Source: Croceibacterium segetis
GTDB taxonomy: Bacteria > Pseudomonadota > Alphaproteobacteria > Sphingomonadales > Sphingomonadaceae
Reading direction: 5' to 3'
DNA length: 64,000 nt
Assembly (NCBI RefSeq): GCF_011320115.1
Contig: NZ_JAANOZ010000008.1
Span: 62,001 to 126,000 of the forward strand
The notes below the pieces were generated by a model. The model saw only the letters and a list, made by a program, of their open reading frames with translations, searched no databases and was not told the origin of the DNA. This document shows positions 34,420 through 41,877 of the stretch, piece by piece (the stretch's first letter is position 1; each line of letters opens with the position of its first letter). Both the position numbers and the translations under genes were made by a program.

Positions 34420-34608
34420 ATGCCGAGAATCCTCGCCGACCTGCCCGAAGAAGACATCCGCTGGCTCGATCGCCTTGCCGCGGAACAGGGTAAGTCGCGC
34501 GCTTCGGTGCTGCGCGAGGCGGTGAGCGCATTCCGGGGCGAGGGCCGATCGAGCTGGATCGATCGCGGCTTCGGCCTGTGGAAGGATCGTTCGGATCTGC
34601 CACTGTGA
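34420..34608 (+). CDS. Ribbon-helix-helix antitoxin (VapB/CopG type)
   Basis: A 62-residue protein with the RHH pattern: a short strand PRILADLPEEDI, then WLDRLAAEQGKSRASVLREAVSAF as helices A and B, and a C-terminal tail rich in Trp and Asp (IDRGFGLWKDRSDLP) that would wrap the toxin. It overlaps the following PIN-domain gene as GTGA. The pair sits between glmU and glmS and is the one clearly accessory module of that operon. Confidence 0.88.
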   Translation: MPRILADLPEEDIRWLDRLAAEQGKSRASVLREAVSAFRGEGRSSWIDRGFGLWKDRSDLPL

Positions 34609-34985
34609 GCGGATTCGTGTTCGATACCGGCGTGGTGGTCGATTTTCTTGCCGGTCACGCTCCCGCGCGCAGCGAGTTCAACCGAGTTCTCTCTCAAGGT
34701 GGCCGGCCATGGGTCAGCCGACTGACCTGGATCGAGATTCTGTCCCGGGCAACGCTCGACAGCTTGCGCGAGGTCGAAGACTTCATGGCTGGTTTTTCGA
34801 TCGACGAGATCGATGAGGAAATTGCCTCGCGCGCCGCGTCGCTGAGGCGCGAACGGACCGGCCTCGGGTTGCTCAACGCTACCGTCCTTGCCACGGCGCT
34901 ATCGCGTGGTCGCGTGCTCGTTACCCGCAACACCACGGATTTCCCGTCCCAGATGCCGGGCATCCGCGTTCCTTACACTCGCTAA
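34605..34985 (+). CDS. PIN-domain toxin (VapC type)
   Basis: A 126-residue PIN nuclease. The acidic residues are Asp in FVFDTGVVVDFL near the N-terminus, Glu in RLTWIEILSRAT and Asp in VLVTRNTTDFPS near the C-terminus. These fit the metal-binding PIN site of VapC-like RNases; the third acidic position (normally a D/E in the LLNATVLATAL helix) is replaced by Asn, so one ligand may be missing. The start is GTG 34605, overlapping the antitoxin stop; an upstream in-frame ATG would lie inside the antitoxin gene. Confidence 0.88.
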   Translation: MSGFVFDTGVVVDFLAGHAPARSEFNRVLSQGGRPWVSRLTWIEILSRATLDSLREVEDFMAGFSIDEIDEEIASRAASLRRERTGLGLLNATVLATALSRGRVLVTRNTTDFPSQMPGIRVPYTR

Positions 34986-35000
34986 CGGAAGACCAGTCTC

Positions 35001-36824
35001 ATGTGCGGAATCATCGGCATCGTCGGCAAGCAACCGGTCGCGCAGCGCCTCATCGACGGGCTCAGACGGATGGAATATCGCGGTTACGACAGCGCCGGAA
35101 TCTGCACCCTCGACGAAGGCCAGCTGATCCGCCGCCGCGCCGAGGGCAAGCTGATCAACCTGGTATTCGAGGTCGAGCGGCACCCCGCGCCGGGCAGCGT
35201 CGGCATCGCCCACACCCGCTGGGCCACGCACGGAGCGCCGACGACCAGCAACGCCCACCCGCACGCGACCGAGGAAATCGCGCTCGTGCACAACGGGATC
35301 ATCGAGAACTTCCGCCCGCTGCGTCAGGGACTCGAGGCTCGCGGCCGCAAGTTCGAAAGCGAGACCGATACCGAGGTGGTGGCACACCTCGTGTCCGAGC
35401 AGGTCGAAGCCGGCAAATCGCCGCAGGAGGCGGTAAGCGCCGTGCTGCCGCAGCTGCGCGGAGCTTTCGCGTTGGCGATTGCCTTTCGCGCTCATGCCGA
35501 ACTGCTGATCGGCGCCCGCCTCGGCTCACCGCTCGTCGTCGGGTACGGCGATGGGGAGACTTATCTCGGTTCCGACGCGCTCGCGCTGGCGCCGCTGACG
35601 CAGAAGATCGCCTATCTCGAGGAAGGCGACTGGGTCGTCATCACGCGCGACGGCGCTACGATTTACGACAAGGATAACAAAGAGGTAACGCGCGAAATTA
35701 CCACTTCCGGCGCCTCGGCCGCGGAGATCGAGAAGGGCAATTACCGCCACTTCATGCAGAAGGAGATCTTCGAGCAGCCGACGGTGGTCGCGCAGACCCT
35801 GCGCAGCTACCTGCGCCCGCTCGAGCAGGAGGTCGCACTCCCGCAGATGGACTTCGACATCAGCGGGATCGACCGCGTCACCATCGTCGCCTGCGGGACT
35901 TCGTATTATGCCGGCATGGTCGCGAAATACTGGTTCGAACAATTCGCCCGCATCCCGGTCGACATCGATTTCGCCAGCGAATTTCGCTACCGCGAACCAG
36001 TGCTGCCGCCTGGCGGGCTGGCGTTGTTCATCTCGCAAAGCGGCGAGACCGCCGACACGCTCGCCGCGTTGCGCCACTGCAAGGCCGAGGGGCAAACGAT
36101 CGCGGTCGTCGTCAACGTGCCGACAAGCTCGATGGCGCGCGAGGCGGACTTGCTGCTGCCGACGCATGCCGGTCCTGAAATAGGCGTTGCCAGCACAAAG
36201 GCTTTCACTTGCCAGCTCGCTGTCCTTGCCGCGCTCGCTGCCCATTTCGCGGTGCGGCGGGGCCGTATGTCGCGTGAGGAGGAAGCTGGCATTGTCCGTC
36301 ACCTGCTCGAGGCGCCCGCGTGCCTTAACGCCGCGCTGGACCATGACGATGAGATCGCCGCGATGGCGCACCTTATCGCCCCGGCGCGCGACGTGCTCTA
36401 TCTCGGGCGCGGACCGGATTTCCCGCTGGCGCTCGAAGGCGCATTGAAGCTCAAGGAAATCAGCTACATCCATGCCGAAGGCTACGCCGCCGGCGAAATG
36501 AAGCACGGGCCGATCGCGTTGATCGACGAGGCGGTGCCGGTGATCGTTCTTGCCCCGTCAGGCCCGCTGTTCGAGAAGACGGTCTCGAACATGCAGGAAG
36601 TGCGCGCGCGGGGCGGCAAGATCGTGCTTATCTCCGATGCCGAAGGTTTGCGCGAGGCAGGCGAGGGTTGTCTGGCGACGATCGAGATGCCTCGCGTGCA
36701 TCCGCTGATCACGCCGTTGGTCTATGCTGTGCCGGTCCAGTTGCTCGCATACCACGTGGCGGTCGCCAAGGGCACGGACGTCGACCAGCCGCGCAATCTC
36801 GCGAAATCGGTGACCGTCGAATAG
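35001..36824 (+). CDS. glmS: Glutamine-fructose-6-phosphate aminotransferase (isomerising)
   Basis: A 607-residue enzyme that makes glucosamine-6-phosphate. The N-terminal Cys2 glutaminase domain starts MCGIIGIVGKQPVAQRLIDG, with YRGYDSAGI and HTRWATHGAP. Two SIS domains follow, with CGTSYYAGMVAKYWFE, SQSGETADTLAAL and GRGPDFPLALEGALKLKE, ending DVDQPRNLAKSVTVE as expected. It supplies the substrate chain that ends in GlmU, encoded 1 kb upstream. It starts 15 bp after the PIN toxin. No glmS ribozyme-like structure is expected or seen here. Confidence 0.98.
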   Translation: MCGIIGIVGKQPVAQRLIDGLRRMEYRGYDSAGICTLDEGQLIRRRAEGKLINLVFEVERHPAPGSVGIAHTRWATHGAPTTSNAHPHATEEIALVHNGIIENFRPLRQGLEARGRKFESETDTEVVAHLVSEQVEAGKSPQEAVSAVLPQLRGAFALAIAFRAHAELLIGARLGSPLVVGYGDGETYLGSDALALAPLTQKIAYLEEGDWVVITRDGATIYDKDNKEVTREITTSGASAAEIEKGNYRHFMQKEIFEQPTVVAQTLRSYLRPLEQEVALPQMDFDISGIDRVTIVACGTSYYAGMVAKYWFEQFARIPVDIDFASEFRYREPVLPPGGLALFISQSGETADTLAALRHCKAEGQTIAVVVNVPTSSMAREADLLLPTHAGPEIGVASTKAFTCQLAVLAALAAHFAVRRGRMSREEEAGIVRHLLEAPACLNAALDHDDEIAAMAHLIAPARDVLYLGRGPDFPLALEGALKLKEISYIHAEGYAAGEMKHGPIALIDEAVPVIVLAPSGPLFEKTVSNMQEVRARGGKIVLISDAEGLREAGEGCLATIEMPRVHPLITPLVYAVPVQLLAYHVAVAKGTDVDQPRNLAKSVTVE

Positions 36825-36895
36825 GCTCCGGATTCGTCCGGCGTTCGTCCGAGGCTTTACGCTGTCTCAACCATTGGCGCGCTAGCGCTGTTGGT

Positions 36896-39253
36896 GTGAC
36901 AGACGGTCCTCCCGACCTGCCGCAGCTGCCGCTCAAGCTGTCGCTGTTGGCACTGATAGGCCTCAGCGAACCCGAGAAGGGTGACTGGGCGACTTTGCGC
37001 GCCCTGCAATATGGCCAGATTCACCGGTTGCAGCGCAGCCGGGCCATCGCCCACGCGATCGCCGTGGTCATCACCCTCAGTCTCTTTTACGGCAAGGTTC
37101 CGCTGGCTTATCTTGCGACCTGGCCGGTGGGTGTGATCGCCGCGCTGTGGACCTCGACGAAGATCGATAAGGGCCTGGCGGATGTCGACCGCCGCTCGAT
37201 GACCCGGCGCGACTTTTGGCGCCAGGCTCTGGGGGTAGCGGCATCGGCGGCCATGTGGGCAATCCCATTGCTGGCATTCACACCATTTGGAACCAAGGCC
37301 GACCATCTCGCTCTCTGGACGATCGTGGCCATGCTCATCGCCGGCTGCGCTTTCGTGATGGCAGCGGCGCCGATGGCGGCGATCGTCTTCTCAGCGATCA
37401 CCGGGTTGGCTGCGCTGGTTTCATTCCTCCAGCACGGCGACTGGATCTTTGCGGCAGTCGTGGCGGCGTTCGGCACGATCACTCTCGGCGGCACGCTCAA
37501 TGTGGCGCGCACGTATCTTGCGGCGCAGATCGCCGAGGCAGGCGTGGTCGAGAAGAGCGAAGTCGTCTCGCTCCTCTTGCGCGAATACGAGGACAACGAG
37601 GCCGATTGGTTGTGGCAGGTCGATACCAATCGCCGGGTTCGCGGGGCCAGCCCGCGCTTTGCCTATGCCCTCGGCTGCGACATCGCCGACGTCGAAGGCG
37701 AATCGTTCATCAAGCTGATCGCCGGCGTATCGTGGGAGAGCGGACAATTCCCACCGAGCCTTCACGACCTCGCGGAGCGCCTCAAGCGCCGTGAAAGCTT
37801 TTCCAACCTGCTCGTCCAGGTCGAGGTCGCCAGCGGCCGCCGCTGGTGGGAGATATCGGGCACGCCGATGCGCGACGAGAAGGGCAACTTCATCGGCTTC
37901 CGCGGGGTCGGCTCCGACGTCACGCAGCAGCGGGAATCGTCCGAGAAGATCGCCTACCTTGCGCGCTATGACACGCTGACCGGGCTGCCCAACAGGCTGA
38001 TGGTCACGGAATCGCTCAAGGAAGGGCTCAAGTACGCCGAGCAGTGGCGCACCCGCTGCGCCTTTCTGATGATCGACCTCGACCGGTTCAAGGCAGTCAA
38101 CGATTCGCTCGGCCATCAGATCGGCGACCAGATGCTGGCGCAAGTCTCGCAGCGCCTCGAGGAGCTCGCCAGCGACAACGAGATGTGCGGCCGGCTCGGC
38201 GGTGACGAGTTCGCGGTGGTGATCCGCGATGCGTCCGATCGCAAGACGGTGGCCAGCTTTGCCAATCGGGTGATTCAGGCGCTCTCGCAACCTTACGACG
38301 TCGAGAACCACAAGCTCTACATCGGCGCCAGCGTCGGCTCGGCGATAGGCCCGCGCGACGGCACTACGGTCGAGACGCTCATGCGCAACGCCGACCTGGC
38401 GCTGTACCGCGCGAAGGACGCCGGCGGCGGCGAGCATTGCGTTTACGAGCCGACGTTGCACGCCGAGGCGGAGGAGCGCCGCCAGCTCGAATCGTCACTG
38501 CGCTTCGCTACCGACAGGGGCGAGCTGCTGCTCAATTACCAGCCGGTGGTCGACTCCAGGCGCGAGCATGTCGTCGCCTTCGAAGCGCTGGTCCGCTGGC
38601 AGAGCCCCGAGCACGGCTTCATCAGTCCGGCCAAGTTCATCCCGCTCGCCGAGGACACCCGGCTGATCGTGCCGATCGGCGAATGGGTCATGCGCGAAGC
38701 CTGCCGCGAGGCCGTCAAATGGCCCGACCCGATCAAGGTCTCGGTCAACGTCTCCGGCGAGCAGCTGCTCGAGCCGGGCTTCTCGCAGACCGTCGTCCGC
38801 GCCCTCTCCGACAGCGGCCTGCCCGCGGGCCGCCTCGAGGTCGAGGTGACCGAGAGCATCTTCGTGCGCGACGCGCAGATCGCGCGGCAGGCACTCGAGG
38901 AGATCATGGCGCTCGGCTGCACGATCGCCCTTGACGACTTCGGCACCGGGTACTCCTCGCTCGGCTACCTCAGGGCGATCCGCTTCTCGACCATCAAGAT
39001 CGACCGCAGCTTCGTCCAGGGGGCCGCGCAGAACAGCCCCGAGAGCCTGGCGATCATCCGCGCCGTCGTGGCGATGTGCGACAGCCTCGAAATGACCACC
39101 ACCGCGGAAGGCGTCGAGACCCCCGCCGAAGCGGCGATGATCCGCGACATGGGCTGCACCAAGATCCAGGGCTACTACTTCGGCCGTCCGATGCCGGCGG
39201 CCGAAGCTTTAGGCGTGGCGGAGCGCAGTAAGCGCGGCCTCGCCGCTGCCTAA
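36896..39253 (+). CDS. Membrane-bound PAS-GGDEF-EAL protein
   Basis: About 785 residues. Two hydrophobic blocks near the N-terminus (about 48-90 and 110-200, four or more helices) are followed by a PAS domain (about 235-345), a GGDEF domain with intact [10 protein letters not shown] near residue 434, and an EAL domain with FEALVRW near residue 562 and [13 protein letters not shown]. Both c-di-GMP synthesis and degradation motifs look intact. The RxxD product-inhibition site before GGDEF is absent (SDNE at that position). The start is uncertain: GTG 36896 was taken because it follows glmS, and no good Shine-Dalgarno is visible. It overlaps the convergent purQ stop by 4 bp. Confidence 0.9.
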   Translation: MTDGPPDLPQLPLKLSLLALIGLSEPEKGDWATLRALQYGQIHRLQRSRAIAHAIAVVITLSLFYGKVPLAYLATWPVGVIAALWTSTKIDKGLADVDRRSMTRRDFWRQALGVAASAAMWAIPLLAFTPFGTKADHLALWTIVAMLIAGCAFVMAAAPMAAIVFSAITGLAALVSFLQHGDWIFAAVVAAFGTITLGGTLNVARTYLAAQIAEAGVVEKSEVVSLLLREYEDNEADWLWQVDTNRRVRGASPRFAYALGCDIADVEGESFIKLIAGVSWESGQFPPSLHDLAERLKRRESFSNLLVQVEVASGRRWWEISGTPMRDEKGNFIGFRGVGSDVTQQRESSEKIAYLARYDTLTGLPNRLMVTESLKEGLKYAEQWRTRCAFLMIDLDRFKAVNDSLGHQIGDQMLAQVSQRLEELASDNEMCGRLGGDEFAVVIRDASDRKTVASFANRVIQALSQPYDVENHKLYIGASVGSAIGPRDGTTVETLMRNADLALYRAKDAGGGEHCVYEPTLHAEAEERRQLESSLRFATDRGELLLNYQPVVDSRREHVVAFEALVRWQSPEHGFISPAKFIPLAEDTRLIVPIGEWVMREACREAVKWPDPIKVSVNVSGEQLLEPGFSQTVVRALSDSGLPAGRLEVEVTESIFVRDAQIARQALEEIMALGCTIALDDFGTGYSSLGYLRAIRFSTIKIDRSFVQGAAQNSPESLAIIRAVVAMCDSLEMTTTAEGVETPAEAAMIRDMGCTKIQGYYFGRPMPAAEALGVAERSKRGLAAA

Positions 39254-39927
39254 GCCGCCACCAGCGCCTTCACCGCACTTTCGAACAACGCCCGCCCGTC
39301 GACACCGCCGAGCTCGGGCTCGATCGCGCGCTCGGGGTGCGGCATCATGCCGAGCACGTTGCCCGCCGCGTTGAGCACCCCGGCGATGCGCCGCTGCGAG
39401 CCGTTGACTTCCTCGCCGTAGCGGAACGCCACCCGCCCTTCGCCTTCGAGCCGGTCGAGCGTGGCCTCGTCGGCGAAATAGTTGCCGTCATGGTGCGCGA
39501 CCGGGAGGCGGATCGTCTCGCCCTGCTCGTAGCCGGCGGTGAACAGCGACTGGCTGTTCTCGACCGTGAGCGGCACGGTGCGGCAGACGAATGTCAGCTG
39601 GGCGTTGCGCATCAGCGCGCCCGGCAGCAAACCGCTCTCGGTCAGCACCTGGAAGCCGTTGCACACGCCGAGCACCGGCACGCCCTTGTTGGCCGCCTCG
39701 ACCACCGCGCGGACGATCGGGCTGCGCGCCGCCATCGCCCCGCAGCGCAAGTAGTCGCCGTAGGAGAATCCGCCGGGCAGGCCGATGAAGTCGAGCTTCT
39801 CGGGCAATTCGGCATCGCCGTGCCACACCCGGATCGCCGCGGTGCCGGAAACCTTCTCGAGCGCCACCGCGAGGTCGCGGTCGCAGTTCGAACCGGGGAA
39901 CGTCACCACCGCCGCACGGAACGCCAT
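39250..39927 (-). CDS. purQ: Phosphoribosylformylglycinamidine synthase subunit PurQ
   Basis: A 225-residue glutamine amidotransferase subunit. [18 protein letters not shown] at the N-terminus is followed by [16 protein letters not shown], the nucleophile Cys in [13 protein letters not shown], and the catalytic His-Glu in MMPHPERA. It supplies ammonia to PurL for FGAM synthesis. ATG 39927 overlaps the purS stop (TGATG), so PurS and PurQ, which work together in the complex, are coupled. purL is not in the window. Confidence 0.97.
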   Translation of the reverse strand: MAFRAAVVTFPGSNCDRDLAVALEKVSGTAAIRVWHGDAELPEKLDFIGLPGGFSYGDYLRCGAMAARSPIVRAVVEAANKGVPVLGVCNGFQVLTESGLLPGALMRNAQLTFVCRTVPLTVENSQSLFTAGYEQGETIRLPVAHHDGNYFADEATLDRLEGEGRVAFRYGEEVNGSQRRIAGVLNAAGNVLGMMPHPERAIEPELGGVDGRALFESAVKALVAA

Positions 39928-40166
39928 CACGCCGTCTCCAGCTTCTCGATCCGGTAATTCTCGATCACCATGTTGGCGAGCAGCTTCTCGCACATCTGCC
40001 GGAGCGCGTCGTCGCTGGTGCCGTCGGCGACATCCATCTCGATCATTCGCCCGACGCGGACGTCCTCGACGCCCTTGAAGCCGAGGCCCTCGAGCGCATG
40101 GTGCACCGCGCGGCCCTGCGGGTCGAGCACCCCGGGCTTGAGGCTGACGAACACGCGGACCTTCAT
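39927..40166 (-). CDS. purS: Phosphoribosylformylglycinamidine synthase subunit PurS
   Basis: A 79-residue small subunit that bridges PurQ and PurL. The sequence [30 protein letters not shown] (positions 1-30) is shown here only by its key parts: [12 protein letters not shown] and [12 protein letters not shown], both conserved in PurS. Its presence shows the multi-subunit form of FGAM synthase, as in most alphaproteobacteria. The repeat element copy B lies about 90 bp upstream. Confidence 0.96.
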   Translation of the reverse strand: MKVRVFVSLKPGVLDPQGRAVHHALEGLGFKGVEDVRVGRMIEMDVADGTSDDALRQMCEKLLANMVIENYRIEKLETA

Positions 40167-40258
40167 GGGCGGACCTTTCGGCAAGAGCGGAGGACTCGCG
40201 CGGAGCCTATGGCGATTGTCGGGCGGGGCGACAAGGGGGCGGCGAGTCGGGCCTGAAA

Positions 40259-40348
40259 CAGGGTGACACTTTACGGACCCTGTCACCCGAATGACGCCAA
40301 CATTAGCGTGTAAATACAATGTTATAAGTCAAAGGCGACGGGTGACAC
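40259..40348 (-). repeat. Intergenic repeat element, copy B (inverted)
   Basis: The inverted copy of the element at 31676-31777. The 31-bp stem-loop arm is at 40259-40289 (GGGTGACA at 40261-40268, TGTCACCC at 40281-40288). The 17-bp arm is at 40332-40348. The 42-bp spacer is unrelated to that of copy A and is AT-richer. A degenerate GGGTGACA-like arm pair may continue to about 40375. It fills most of the 281-bp gap between purS and the Kdp-like regulator gene. Confidence 0.85.
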
Positions 40349-40447
40349 TTCTCCTACGGAAAATGTCGCTCGGGCGACGCGAGTGAGGCAAACCCGAAAA
40401 GAACATAACACGAACATAGGTTGTAGGAAAGGAAATTTCCCGGCCCG

Positions 40448-41782
40448 TCATTGAGCCACGAGCCGGTATCCCACCGCGGGTTCGTTGAGGATCAGTTCGG
40501 GCGCGGCAGGATCGCGCTCCAGCTTCTGGCGCAGCGCCCGTATCGCGACCCGCAGGTAGTCGATCTGATCTGCCTGCGCCGGGCCCCATACCGCGCGCAG
40601 CAGTTGCGCGTGCGTCAGCACCCGCCCGGCCTGCTTGGCGAGCTCCGCCAGCACGGCGAATTCCTTGGGGGTCAGGTGGACCTCGGCGCCCTCGCGCGCG
40701 ACCGATCGGCGGTACAGGTCGATGGTGACGGGTCCGGTCTGGATCGGCTCCTGCTCGGCGCCGGGGCTGAGGTCGAGCAGGTTGTCGATGTAGCGATCGA
40801 GCTTCGCCCCCTCGGAAGCGATCGTCGACACCTGGTCCTTGTCGGTCGAGGCCGTGCGCTTCAGCGCGCGGGCGGCGGCGATGATCGCGGTAATCCGCGG
40901 CTTGATGTCCTGGCCGATCGACGCCAGCAGTGCCGAGCGCAGGCGGTCGTGCTCGCGGACGGCGACGAACTCGCGCGCATCGCGCTCGAGCCGGGCGCGT
41001 TCGAGCGCGAGCGCGACCTGGTCGAGCAGGTTGCCGAGCAGCGGCAACTGGTCGCGCTCGACCGGCAGCGTGCCGTCGACGCGGGCGAGGCCGATCGCCG
41101 CCATCACCATCTGGTCCGAGGCAACCGGGTGGAACTGCCATTCGGCCAGCGGAACGCGGCGGACGCCGCGCCCAGCCGCCTCTCCGGTGTTCAGCGTCAA
41201 GGCCGCGGCGGCAAAGTCGCTCGGCGCGAGGTCGACATTGGCCGGGGCGCTGGCGACGATCGTCGGCGCGTCGCCGCCGGTCAGGAGCACGGCGTTGCAG
41301 GCAAACAGGGCGGACAGCTCATTTACGGTCAGTGCAACGATATCCTGCTCGCTGGCGCACGACAGCAGGCGCCGAGCAAGCCCCGCGATCGTGGCGTTGC
41401 GCGCCGCATGCGCCGCGGCCAGGCGCGCCTGCTCGCGCAGCGAACCGGCCAGGCGGCTGGTGACGACGGCGACGAGGAACAGCATGGCGACGGTCACCAC
41501 GTCCGCCGGGCTGTGGATGATGAACGTGCGGTACGGGGCGGTGAAGAAGTAGTTGTACGTCAGCGCGGCGAGGACGGCGGCGGCGAGCGACGGCCACAAT
41601 CCGCAGTAGACCGCCCCGGCGAGCACCGCCGGCAGATACAGCAGCACCACCGGGGTGGTGCCCCAGTGCGGCGCGATCAATAGGCCGACAGCCGTCGATG
41701 CGGCGATCATCAGCACGGCCGCGGCATACGCAAGCGCGCCGGCTGATGGCGCTCGGTCCACTGGGGTAACCCTCGCGATCAT
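40448..41782 (-). CDS. KdpD-KdpE hybrid: membrane-bound one-component regulator without kinase
   Basis: About 444 residues. Residues 14-110 hold four hydrophobic segments of the KdpD DUF4118 type (NYFFTAPYRTF). A GAF-like domain covers about 130-260. Residues 273-336 match the KdpD dimerisation helices (REHDRLRSALLASIGQDIK), but the phospho-accepting His of SHDLRTPL is Gln291. Instead of an ATPase domain, residues 350-444 are a winged helix very like the KdpE output domain (VHLTPKEFAVLAEL, RVLTHAQLLRAVWG, YLRVAIRALRQKLE, VGYRLV). No receiver domain is present. One uninterrupted frame encodes it. It is divergent from kup by 95 bp, so it is expected to sense potassium or turgor at the membrane and control kup directly. 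The start could be ATG 41782, 41830 or 41851. Confidence 0.88.
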   Translation of the reverse strand: MIARVTPVDRAPSAGALAYAAAVLMIAASTAVGLLIAPHWGTTPVVLLYLPAVLAGAVYCGLWPSLAAAVLAALTYNYFFTAPYRTFIIHSPADVVTVAMLFLVAVVTSRLAGSLREQARLAAAHAARNATIAGLARRLLSCASEQDIVALTVNELSALFACNAVLLTGGDAPTIVASAPANVDLAPSDFAAAALTLNTGEAAGRGVRRVPLAEWQFHPVASDQMVMAAIGLARVDGTLPVERDQLPLLGNLLDQVALALERARLERDAREFVAVREHDRLRSALLASIGQDIKPRITAIIAAARALKRTASTDKDQVSTIASEGAKLDRYIDNLLDLSPGAEQEPIQTGPVTIDLYRRSVAREGAEVHLTPKEFAVLAELAKQAGRVLTHAQLLRAVWGPAQADQIDYLRVAIRALRQKLERDPAAPELILNEPAVGYRLVAQ

Positions 41783-41793
41783 GCGCTCAATTT

Positions 41794-41841
41794 GCGCCCG
41801 CGCGGGCGCGGCGTCGAGAGGGCATTGCATCGTGTCCGGAC
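41794..41841. promoter_or_regulatory. Palindromes between the Kdp-like regulator and kup
   Basis: A perfect 16-bp palindrome GCGCCCGCGCGGGCGC spans 41794-41809, beginning 11 bp beyond the presumed regulator start codon. A second palindrome, GTCCGGAC, spans 41834-41841. Both lie in the 95-bp divergent intergenic region. They are candidate operators for the adjacent membrane-bound regulator. GC-only palindromes arise easily in this genome, so support is modest. The TTTATA-type KdpE site known from E. coli is not seen. Confidence 0.4.
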
Positions 41842-41877
41842 GAATCCACATGGAATCTTTATGGCTTGGACGCCCAC

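Noticed and set aside
36668-36895. A longer N-terminus for the GGDEF-EAL protein starting inside glmS
   Set aside because: It would overlap 157 bp of glmS and is Arg-rich without homology. A start near 36896 is more likely.
40448-41782. Reading the Kdp-like gene as an ordinary kdpD fragment or pseudogene
   Set aside because: The frame is uninterrupted, the membrane and DNA-binding domains are both well preserved, and the junction is clean. A decayed kdpD would not keep an intact KdpE output domain in frame.
41794-41809. The GC palindrome as a terminator
   Set aside because: No T-run follows on either strand, and it lies between two divergent starts, where no transcript should end.
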